Shown here: positions 56,975-64,000 of the stretch, piece after piece
How positions within the stretch are numbered: position 1 is the first letter of the stretch
Layout: each line of letters begins with the position of its first letter
Assembly: GCF_029457495.1 (NCBI RefSeq)
Contig: NZ_CP120361.1
Span: 2,930,001 to 2,994,000, forward strand
DNA length: 64,000 nucleotides
Origin: Chelativorans sp. AA-79
GTDB lineage: Bacteria; Pseudomonadota; Alphaproteobacteria; Rhizobiales; Rhizobiaceae
Direction of reading: 5' to 3'
Position numbers and translations under genes: made by a program
Notes under the pieces: model-generated
What the model saw: only the letters and a program-made list of their open reading frames with translations
What the model was told of the DNA's origin: nothing
Databases searched by the model: none

Positions 56975-57403
56975 TTACCCCACCACCTCGAGACCCATGG
57001 AACGGGCGGAACCTTCCACCATGCGCATGGCGGCATCCACGTCGTTCGCATTCAGGTCCTTCATCTTCGCCTCGGCGATCTCGCGCACCTTGTCGCGCGA
57101 GATCTGGCCGGCGGACTGCTTGCCCGGCTCCTTCGATCCCGACTTCAGGTTCACCGCCTTCTTCAGGAAGTAGCTCACCGGCGGGGTCTTCATGGTGAAG
57201 GTGAAGGACTTGTCCTGGTAGTAGGTGATGACCACCGGGATGGGCGAACCCTTCTCCATCTCCTGGCTCTGCGCATTGAATGCCTTGCAGAACTCCATGA
57301 TGTTGATGCCACGCTGACCAAGCGCAGGACCGATCGGCGGCGACGGCGTCGCCGACCCCGCGGGGACCTGAAGCTTGAGCTGGCCTGCAATCTTCTTAGC
57401 CAT
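56975..57403 (-). CDS. rplK: ribosomal protein L11
   Basis: 142 residues. [20 protein letters not shown] with the proline switch ([20 protein letters not shown]), then the RNA-binding C-terminal domain with GSKEPGKQ and the closing [13 protein letters not shown]. Binds the GTPase centre of 23S rRNA. The gap of 143 bases to nusG holds a hairpin. Confidence 0.98.
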   Translation of the reverse strand: MAKKIAGQLKLQVPAGSATPSPPIGPALGQRGINIMEFCKAFNAQSQEMEKGSPIPVVITYYQDKSFTFTMKTPPVSYFLKKAVNLKSGSKEPGKQSAGQISRDKVREIAEAKMKDLNANDVDAAMRMVEGSARSMGLEVVG

Positions 57404-57516
57404 CTCTCATCTGCCTTGTCGTCATGCCGGCCCCCTTTTCAGAGGGAAATGCCGCGGCGGTTGCAGTCTGGTGGTACGGAGCCCACGGTCGCCGGCTACG
57501 CGACCAACCCCTTCCA

Positions 57517-57537
57517 CCGGTTTGCTCCGGAAACCGG
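57517..57537 (-). promoter_or_regulatory. hairpin in the nusG-rplK gap
   Basis: Perfect seven-base stem CCGGTTT/AAACCGG around a seven-base loop, ten bases after the nusG stop. It could be part of the rplK leader to which L1 binds in other bacteria, or an RNA-processing site. No U-run. Confidence 0.45.
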
Positions 57538-57546
57538 AACAGCCGG

Positions 57547-58071
57547 TCAGGACTTCTCGACCTGACCGAACTCCAGATCCACGGGCACGGCGCGCCCGAA
57601 GATCGAAACCTCCACCTTGAGGCGCGAGCGCTCCTCGTCCACCTCCTGCACGAAGCCGTTGAAGGAGGCGAAGGGGCCGTCGGACACGCGCACCTGCTCG
57701 CCGATCTCGAAAGTAACGGAGGGCTTGGGGCGCTCCACGCCTTCCTGAACCTGAGTCAGGATGCGCTCGGCCTCGGCTTCCGTGATCGGCACCGGGCGGG
57801 CATCGCCCAGAAAGCCCGTAACCTTCGGCGTGTTCTTGATCATCGAGAACACGGCATCCGTCAGATCGGCCTTGACCAGCACATAACCCGGAAAAAACTT
57901 GCGCTCGGCATCCACCTTGCGGCCTCGGCGGACCTCGACGACCTTCTCGGTCGGCACGACCACCTGCTCGATCAGGCCAGAAAGCCCCTTCTGGCGTGCC
58001 TGCTCCTCGATCGATTCAGCGACCTTCTTCTCGAAATTGGAATAAGCGTGGACGATATACCAACGCGCCAT
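57547..58071 (-). CDS. nusG: NusG, transcription elongation factor
   Basis: 174 residues. N-terminal NGN domain (MARWYIVHAYSNFEKKVAES and FFPGYVLVKADL) and C-terminal KOW domain (GEQVRVSDGPFASFNGFVQE). Binds RNA polymerase and links it to Rho or the ribosome. Follows secE after 31 bases. Confidence 0.97.
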   Translation of the reverse strand: MARWYIVHAYSNFEKKVAESIEEQARQKGLSGLIEQVVVPTEKVVEVRRGRKVDAERKFFPGYVLVKADLTDAVFSMIKNTPKVTGFLGDARPVPITEAEAERILTQVQEGVERPKPSVTFEIGEQVRVSDGPFASFNGFVQEVDEERSRLKVEVSIFGRAVPVDLEFGQVEKS

Positions 58072-58102
58072 CTAAAAATAACTCCTTCCCTGCCGGACGA
58101 CT

Positions 58103-58306
58103 TCAGACGCCGATCCCGAGGATCAGCTCGATTGCCCACGCCATCACCTGGTCAGCGGCAAAGAAAAAGATCGCGGCCAAAGCAGCAAAAGCCAGCACCA
58201 TGGCGGTCGAGATCAGCGTCTCCCGACGCGAAGGCCAGGTCACCTTCGCTGTCTCCGACCGCACCTGCTGCAAAAAAATAAAAGGGTTCGTGGTCCTAGA
58301 GGCCAT
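58103..58306 (-). CDS. secE: SecE, translocase subunit
   Basis: 67 residues with one membrane helix, the short form common outside the enterics. The amphipathic helix FLQQVRSETAKVTWPSRRET is followed by TAMVLAFAALAAIFFFAADQ. Stabilises SecY in the export channel. Lies upstream of nusG and downstream of tRNA-Trp, the classic order. Confidence 0.96.
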   Translation of the reverse strand: MASRTTNPFIFLQQVRSETAKVTWPSRRETLISTAMVLAFAALAAIFFFAADQVMAWAIELILGIGV

Positions 58307-58537
58307 CTATCGCTCTTTTTTGTTGAAGCATCCAGGGAAAACCCTGGTCCTGTGACGGCTATGCCCCGGCCGTGATGCGAATCGGATCAAACGAATCACC
58401 AATTTCTGCACATACGACAAGGGCGCGTAAAGCTGCTCCCCAGCTCCACGCACCGTTTGCTTGTGCCCTACATAGTTCCGATTCCCTCGACGCGCAAGTG
58501 CCTTTTGACGGCATCGCGGTTGGGCAGGAATGGAGAG

Positions 58538-58613
<76 letters not shown>

Positions 58614-58756
58614 ATTCCCAGGCTCTGAAGCCCGTGTCGAGCCCGCCTTCTAGAGCCTGTTTGCACTGCCTGCAAGTCTATTTCTGGCCTTCTGTGCCGC
58701 TGTCCACCTGCTCTGAAGCTTCTCATATGGAAAATGTCGTCGCACGCATCAACCGC

Positions 58757-58785
58757 AAAAAGAAAGGGCGGCCGAAGCCGCCCTT
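58757..58785 (-). terminator. intrinsic terminator downstream of tuf
   Basis: On the minus strand AAGGGCGGC pairs with GCCGCCCTT around a short CTTCGG-type loop, followed by TTTCTTTTT. It lies 122 bases after the present tuf stop but only about 20 bases after the EF-Tu-like remnant. Confidence 0.92.
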
Positions 58786-58806
58786 CAGGTCGAGAATGTT
58801 GCAGGA

Positions 58807-58842
58807 TCACTCGGTGATGCGTGCGATGATTCCGGCGCCTGC
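58807..58842 (-). pseudogene. remnant of a second EF-Tu C-terminal coding end
   Basis: Read on the minus strand this piece encodes AGAGIIARITE and a stop, matching the last residues of the neighbouring tuf ([10 protein letters not shown], stop at 58908) but with different codons at most third positions. It lies 101 bases further downstream, next to the terminator, and is not joined to a coding frame that makes sense. Confidence 0.6.
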
Positions 58843-58907
58843 CGCAAAACGCGCCATGCGCGTTTTGCAATCCCTGAATCCGGTCGGTGCAACCGGATCA
58901 GCTTCGA

Positions 58908-60082
<1,175 letters not shown>

Positions 60083-60399
60083 CTCAAATTCCCTTGGGCG
60101 GCATGGTTTGGTTTCAGTTGCGGGGCGATTAACGACAAAGACCGCAAAAAACAAGCCCCTTCTCGGTGCGAACCCTCACAGGGATGCCGACTGGAGGGCG
60201 ATCCTGCCTGCGGCCGGGTTGCGCCGCCGCGGCCAACGCGGGACGGGCAGTCCGTGAAGCGAGCTTGCGCGGTGCCGGCTCGTTCGGGAGCGGGTCGCCG
60301 CATCGGACGCCGGAAGGAACCGGTGGCCGTTCCGTCACAATCAGGTCGCTGAAACCGGCTAAGGAGAGCGACCGGGACATCTCGAACGAGACGTGGAGA
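60083..60399. other. divergent control region of tuf and the exoD-like gene
   Basis: 317 bases with no supported gene. It should hold the tuf promoter; a CTTGTT and TTAATC pair 17 bases apart near 60125-60155 on the minus strand is a weak candidate. The exoD frame stays open through this stretch, but the sequence lacks the family's features. Confidence 0.4.
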
Positions 60400-61053
60400 A
60401 TGCTCGACAGCCTGCGTTCGGACGATCTTTCCAATCCGCCGGGCCGGCGCGCCGCGCCGCGCCGCTTCTCGCGGCTGCTGCAGGCGATGGCGGACGACGC
60501 CACGCGCGAGCGCATCTCGGTCGAGGATCTGCTCCTTGCCATGGAGGATCGCGCGTTCGGCGCCCTCATGCTCGTCTTCGCGCTCCCCAACGCCCTGCCG
60601 ATGCCACCGGGGACTTCCGGCCTCCTGGGGCTGCCGCTGGTCTATCTCGCCGCGCAGCTGATGCTCGGGCAGCGCCCGTGGCTTCCGAGGTTCATCGGCG
60701 GACGATCGGTAAGCCGCACGGATTTCGCCGCTTTCATGGAGCGCGCCGGCCCCTGGCTGCGCCGGGCCGAGCGACTGCTTCGCCCGCGCCTCCCGCTCCT
60801 CGCGGGCGCCACGGCCGAACATGCGATCGGCGCCATCTGCCTATTGCTCGCGATCATACTCCTCCTGCCCGTACCGCTCGGCAACATGCTGCCCGCGCTG
60901 TCGATCTCGGTGTTCTCCTTCGGGATTCTCGGCCGCGACGGCGTCTGGACCATCTTCGGCGTGATCCTCGCCGCGATCTCCCTCATTGTCGCAGGCGGTG
61001 TCGTCTTTGCCCTCGTCCAGGGCGCCGTCTTCCTTCTTACGAGGCAGTTCTAG
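60400..61053 (+). CDS. ExoD-like exopolysaccharide synthesis membrane protein
   Basis: About 217 residues. A short soluble start with RERISVEDLLLAMEDRAFGAL is followed by three to four hydrophobic segments: LMLVFALPNALPMPPGTSG with the ExoD proline motif, LPLVYLAAQLMLGQRPWLP, and two helices near the end. Rhizobial ExoD affects exopolysaccharide and alkaline tolerance; its molecular role is unclear. The ATG at 60400 has a GGAG very close by; the frame is open further upstream, so the start is uncertain. Its stop codon overlaps the -35 box of the next promoter. Confidence 0.82.
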   Translation: MLDSLRSDDLSNPPGRRAAPRRFSRLLQAMADDATRERISVEDLLLAMEDRAFGALMLVFALPNALPMPPGTSGLLGLPLVYLAAQLMLGQRPWLPRFIGGRSVSRTDFAAFMERAGPWLRRAERLLRPRLPLLAGATAEHAIGAICLLLAIILLLPVPLGNMLPALSISVFSFGILGRDGVWTIFGVILAAISLIVAGGVVFALVQGAVFLLTRQF

Positions 61054-61078
61054 GAACTTCCGCCATGCGCGGGGCGTT
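61053..61078 (+). promoter_or_regulatory. EcfG-type promoter of the small lipoprotein gene
   Basis: GGAAC (61053-61057), 17 bases, CGTT (61075-61078): a full match to the alphaproteobacterial general-stress sigma factor consensus GGAAC-N16/17-CGTT. Transcription would begin about 55 bases before the ATG at 61140. Confidence 0.7.
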
Positions 61079-61139
61079 CCCCACGCTGCTTGGAAGCGGC
61101 CCGAACCGGATGTAAAGTGCCTGCGATCGGAGGCTTCGA

Positions 61140-61403
61140 ATGCGCCCGCTGACCATTCCCTGCTTGATGCTCGCGGCCGGTCTGGCGGGCTGCGCGACCA
61201 TCACGCCTGAAGAGCAGCGCGCGCTCGACGAGGAGAACTGCCGCTCCTACGGCTTCCGCCCCGGAACGGATGCGTTCGCCGAATGCCTGCAGCGCATCGA
61301 TCTCGACCGGCGCGCGGAGCGGCGCTACCGCATGGCGGAATTCGACCGGTGGGACCCCGATCCCGTCGTCGTCTACCGGCCCATCATCGTCAGGCGCGAT
61401 TAG
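61140..61403 (+). CDS. small lipoprotein of unknown function
   Basis: 87 residues. Signal peptide MRPLTIPCLMLAAGLAGC with lipobox LAGC (cysteine 18). The mature part is charged: TPEEQRALDEENCRSYGF, then GTDAFAECLQRIDLDRRAER and a hydrophobic-basic end PVVVYRPIIVRRD. Two further cysteines could pair. GGAGG lies before the ATG. Similar short lipoproteins with a YGF and an AFAxCxQ block are widespread in Rhizobiales without known role. The EcfG-type promoter suggests stress induction. Confidence 0.8.
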   Translation: MRPLTIPCLMLAAGLAGCATITPEEQRALDEENCRSYGFRPGTDAFAECLQRIDLDRRAERRYRMAEFDRWDPDPVVVYRPIIVRRD

Positions 61404-61424
61404 CGGCGGCGCATCCGCCGGCGA

Positions 61425-61982
61425 TCAACGGTTCCCTTTCTCCTCTTTCGCCTTCCGCCTGTTCGCCTCTATTTCATCCAGCACGGCCTCGGGCGCGATG
61501 TCCGCTCCGATCTCGCTTACTTCCGTATCCGGAAGCGCCTTCGAATCCAGCCGGTCGGCGATGGCGGCGACCATCTCGGAGAGCTTCGTCAACTCGTGCT
61601 CGGTCAGGAGGCTGATCTGCAGGTCGAGATCCGCGCGCTTATCGGCCGCCGCGGCCATGCGGTTCTGGCTGATGAGCACGAAGGTCGACAGGAAAATCGC
61701 TTCGACGGAGGCCGCCATCGCCAACATCACGAAGCTGGGATCGAACCGCGGCACGCCGGGTATCAGACCGAGATTGGAGAGAATCCAGCTCCCATAGACG
61801 GCCAGGTGCAGATAGACGAACCGCATGCTCCCGGTGAAACGGGTGATCGCGTCGGCGATCCGCTCCTGAAGGGTCGCCTCGGCGGCATCCCTCGCGCGCC
61901 GCCTTTCGATCGCCTCGATGTTGTGCCTGAGCGCGCTCGTGAGCTTGTGGTCGGAAGGCGGGCGCAAGGTCTGAGAAGTCAT
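61425..61982 (-). CDS. DUF1003 membrane protein
   Basis: 185 residues from MTSQTLRPPSDH; AGGA lies 6 bases before this ATG, better than the one at 62003. DUF1003 core: ADAITRFTGSMRFVYLHLAVYGSWI (first helix), FDPSFVMLAMAASVEAIFLSTFVLISQNR (second helix), then RADLDLQISLLTEHELTKL. The cytoplasmic ends are charged. Function unknown. A perfect EcfG-type promoter lies just upstream. Convergent with the lipoprotein gene; a small CGGCGG/CCGCCG hairpin sits between the two stops. Confidence 0.87.
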   Translation of the reverse strand: MTSQTLRPPSDHKLTSALRHNIEAIERRRARDAAEATLQERIADAITRFTGSMRFVYLHLAVYGSWILSNLGLIPGVPRFDPSFVMLAMAASVEAIFLSTFVLISQNRMAAAADKRADLDLQISLLTEHELTKLSEMVAAIADRLDSKALPDTEVSEIGADIAPEAVLDEIEANRRKAKEEKGNR

Positions 61983-62029
61983 CGCTGTCCTGGGCCGAAA
62001 CACGGCAGACGCGGCTGCCGGTTTGGCTG

Positions 62030-62054
62030 AACGAAAAGACAGGAAGAATGTTCC
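62030..62054 (-). promoter_or_regulatory. EcfG-type promoter of the DUF1003 gene
   Basis: On the minus strand GGAAC (62054-62050), 16 bases, CGTT (62033-62030): a full consensus match. Transcription would start about 40 bases before the ATG at 61982. Confidence 0.75.
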
Positions 62055-62101
62055 TCCTCGCGTGCACCCGCCTTTTTTCTCCGTCGGGAGGGGTTTCCCT
62101 C

Positions 62102-62980
62102 TCAGGACGCGGCGGGCGGCATCGGCTTCTTCGGCGTCCCATGCATCAGCGGATCGCCCTGCCCAAGTTCTTCAACAACCTCGCCCATGGGTTTCGGATC
62201 GGCCAGATATTCGAACTCGCCCTTTCCGTCGGGCGTCGGGCCGCTCGCCCAACGGCCCGCCTCGCTCTCCGTTCCTCCGGAGCAGTTCCAGAACTGGTAG
62301 GCCACCTCCGACAGTTCGCGCTCCTGCGGGAAACTCTGGGGAATCGGCGTAGCGTCGAGTCCGTCTGCTTCCAGTTCCTGTATGGCGGCCAGCCACTGGT
62401 TCTGATGCATGGTGTCGCGCGCGATCAGGAAGGAAAGCATGTCGCGCACGCCGGGGTCATCCGTGAGCTCGTAAAGGCGGCAGACCTGCAGCCGCCCCTG
62501 GGATTCGGCCGTAACATTGAAGCGGAAATCCGCGAGAAGATTGCCGGAAGCGATCGTATAGCGGGAGGTCCAGGGATAGCCGACGCTGTCGGTCGGGGTG
62601 GCTCCTTGCCCGGAAACGATGGCATGTTGCGGGTTCATGCCGGCAACGATCACATCCTCAATCCGCGAGCCGCCGAGCACGGCACCAACCGCCGAGTTCT
62701 TGGCGGCATCTTCACGCGCCTCCACGGGAGAGCTTTCCAGAAGCCTGGCGATCATGGTCGCCAGCATCTCCACATGCGCGATCTCCTCGGTGCCGATGTC
62801 GAGGATCATGTCACGGTACTTCGCGGGCGCGCGGCAATTCCAGCCCTGGAACAGATAGGTCATCATCACGCTGATTTCGCCCCACTGGCCGCCGAGCACC
62901 TCCTGGAGCTTCTTTGCATAAAGGGGGTCCGGCCGGTCCGGCTTGGCATTGTACTGGAACTGGTTGGTGCGAAAGAACAT
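62102..62980 (-). CDS. manganese catalase
   Basis: Dimanganese enzyme that splits hydrogen peroxide. 292 residues from MFFRTNQFQYNAKPD. The four-helix bundle carries E35 (WGEISVMMTYLFQ) and the pair E66/H69 (TEEIAHVEMLATM); the second pair lies in TAESQGRLQVCRLYELTDD and DTMHQNQWLAAI. The C-terminal tail is Pro/Gly rich. GAGGAG lies before the ATG at 62980; the open frame continues upstream but without family sequence. The promoter looks EcfG-like, in line with the stress role of Mn-catalases in related bacteria. Confidence 0.93.
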   Translation of the reverse strand: MFFRTNQFQYNAKPDRPDPLYAKKLQEVLGGQWGEISVMMTYLFQGWNCRAPAKYRDMILDIGTEEIAHVEMLATMIARLLESSPVEAREDAAKNSAVGAVLGGSRIEDVIVAGMNPQHAIVSGQGATPTDSVGYPWTSRYTIASGNLLADFRFNVTAESQGRLQVCRLYELTDDPGVRDMLSFLIARDTMHQNQWLAAIQELEADGLDATPIPQSFPQERELSEVAYQFWNCSGGTESEAGRWASGPTPDGKGEFEYLADPKPMGEVVEELGQGDPLMHGTPKKPMPPAAS

Positions 62981-63299
62981 CTTGCTCTCCTCTGATTGGG
63001 AAGCCACCGGCGACGCGCACGGCATCTCGGCGAACCCCGGAGAATGCCGCATGTTCCTCTCTCGAGAGAGCGAGCAGAATTTCCGATCGGTGCAAGTTTT
63101 TGTTATCCGGGCGGAACTTCGCCCATCTTTCGCACAGTCCTGCAGACCTTGTGGCCGGTCGGGCACTAAAGCACATGAGGTGAACTCCGAACCGACGGGA
63201 TGTCTGGAACGGTAGAGGAAATCGTTCAGAACGAGCGGTCGCTGCTTGACGCCGCAATCGGCGCAACCTATTGAACCTCCCGTCGTTCCGAAGCGACAG
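62981..63299. other. 319-bp gap between Mn-catalase and tRNA-Cys
   Basis: No gene supported. Contains the EcfG-like promoter at 63033-63057 (leftward) and must contain the tRNA-Cys promoter (rightward), which I could not place. A CTCTCTCGAGAGAG palindrome occurs near 63057-63070. Confidence 0.45.
63033..63057 (-). promoter_or_regulatory. EcfG-like promoter of the Mn-catalase gene
   Basis: On the minus strand GGAAC (63057-63053), 16 bases, GGTT (63036-63033). The -10 box has one mismatch to CGTT. Expected start of transcription is about 45 bases before the ATG. Confidence 0.5.
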
Positions 63300-63373
63300 G
63301 GCCTCGTGGCGGAGTGGTTACGCAGAGGACTGCAAATCCTTGCACCCCGGTTCGATTCCGGGCGAGGCCTCCA
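63300..63373 (+). tRNA. tRNA-Cys (anticodon GCA)
   Basis: Cloverleaf: acceptor GGCCTCG/CGAGGCC, anticodon stem GAGGA/TCCTT with loop CTGCAAA, T-arm CCCGGTTCGATTCCGGG, discriminator T and encoded CCA. 74 bases. Confidence 0.97.
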
Positions 63374-63390
63374 ATTGCCACATGCGATGA

Positions 63391-63416
63391 AGGCGCTGGA
63401 CCGCAGCGCCTTTTTT
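63391..63416 (+). terminator. intrinsic terminator of tRNA-Cys
   Basis: AGGCGCTG pairs with CAGCGCCT around a five-base loop and runs into TTTTTT, 18 bases after the tRNA. Confidence 0.92.
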
Positions 63417-63445
63417 GTTGAAATCGCACGCGTGATACCCGCGTA

Positions 63446-64000
63446 TCAATCCATATCATCGCTGGGCGGTGCGGCAACGTCCCGGCTGCCGATCAGGATC
63501 TCGCGTTTCCCGACATGGTTGGGCTTGCCCACGAGCCCTTCCTGTTCCATGCGCTCGATGAGGGATGCCGCACGGTTGTAGCCGATGCCCAACCGCCTCT
63601 GGATGTACGATGTCGAGCACCTCTTGTCGCGAAGCACCACCTTGACGGCCTTGTCATAGAGGTCGTTTCCGTCCTCGGAGGCAATCGCGCCCTTGTCGAA
63701 GATCGCGCCGTCCTCCTCGGGCGCCTGCTCCTCCTCCTCATCCGCAGTGACGGTTTCCAGATATTCCGGGCGTCCCTGCGTCTTCAAATGGGCCACCACC
63801 TGCTCCACCTCCTCGTCGGAAACGAACGGGCCGTGCACGCGCACGATGCGTCCGCCTCCGGACATGTGCAGCATGTCGCCCTGCCCCAGAAGCTGCTCGG
63901 CTCCTTGTTCGCCGAGGATCGTGCGGCTGTCGATCTTGGAGGTCACCTGGAAGGAGATGCGCGTCGGGAAATTGGCCTTGATGGTACCCGTGATCACGTC
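63446..64000 (-). CDS. ftsK: FtsK DNA translocase, C-terminal part
   Basis: The last 184 codons of a gene that enters from the right edge. [18 protein letters not shown] and [20 protein letters not shown] are the end of the motor domain, and the final region [15 protein letters not shown] to [17 protein letters not shown] is the winged-helix gamma domain that reads KOPS sites. Between them is an acidic linker. FtsK pumps chromosome ends through the division septum. No sign of damage in the visible part. Confidence 0.96.
   Translation of the reverse strand, partial: DVITGTIKANFPTRISFQVTSKIDSRTILGEQGAEQLLGQGDMLHMSGGGRIVRVHGPFVSDEEVEQVVAHLKTQGRPEYLETVTADEEEEQAPEEDGAIFDKGAIASEDGNDLYDKAVKVVLRDKRCSTSYIQRRLGIGYNRAASLIERMEQEGLVGKPNHVGKREILIGSRDVAAPPSDDMD

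Overview
The window is a 64 kb piece of an alphaproteobacterial chromosome with high G+C. Gene content and order point to the Rhizobiales, most like Mesorhizobium and related Phyllobacteriaceae: a suf operon with an extra cysteine desulfurase at its head, nagZ-scpA-scpB next to tatABC-serS-surE-pcm-nlpD, fused secDF beside an NDUFAF3-like gene, an ErpA gene divergent from dgt, and DUF1127 with a CCUCCUCCC sRNA. Species is not determined here. Almost all of it is core genome; I see no prophage, integron, insertion sequence or CRISPR array.

Layout. 0-7 kb: Fe-S cluster assembly (cysteine desulfurase, sufB, a GIY-YIG nuclease gene inside the operon, sufC, sufD, sufS, start of sufT), all on the minus strand behind a likely Irr box. 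7-14.5 kb: a hydrolase, a DUF1508 protein, tyrS, a 740-bp gap with a structured RNA candidate, a very large AsmA/YhdP-like protein and bcp. 14.5-21.5 kb: an M23 peptidase, an MFS carrier, trigger factor, tRNA-Leu, DUF1127 with a three-hairpin sRNA, an exported unknown and trmFO. 21.5-30 kb: a DUF4153 membrane protein, a phytoene-synthase-like protein, an Mth938/NDUFAF3-like protein, secDF, yajC, a DUF815 ATPase and an NlpD-like lipoprotein. 30-38.4 kb: one long minus-strand run pcm, surE, serS, tatC, tatB, tatA, an orphan ABC ATPase, scpB, scpA, nagZ. 38.4-46 kb: a serine hydrolase, a large SPOR-domain protein, argS, dgt, then erpA and a small conserved-looking protein. 46-60 kb: the classic tuf-trpT-secE-nusG-rplKAJL-rpoBC block on the minus strand. 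60-64 kb: exoD-like, a small lipoprotein, DUF1003, Mn-catalase, tRNA-Cys and the 3' end of ftsK.

How it fits together. Most of the window serves protein synthesis, export and envelope maintenance (TyrRS, SerRS, ArgRS, three tRNAs, four ribosomal proteins, RNA polymerase beta and beta-prime, NusG, SecE/SecDF/YajC, TatABC, trigger factor). The suf genes supply Fe-S clusters and ErpA delivers them. Three neighbouring genes at 61-63 kb carry promoters of the EcfG general-stress type and look like a small stress-response island.

Most notable points: a GIY-YIG gene flanked by 31-bp inverted palindromic repeats inside the suf operon; a tuf gene with a one-base deletion plus a second, divergent EF-Tu C-terminal coding remnant just downstream; a chain of hairpins with an intrinsic terminator at 10.0-10.3 kb that I cannot assign to a known RNA; three EcfG-like promoters in 2 kb; perfect hairpins at several junctions of the rplKAJL-rpoBC operon; and an ABC ATPase gene lodged between scpB and tatA.
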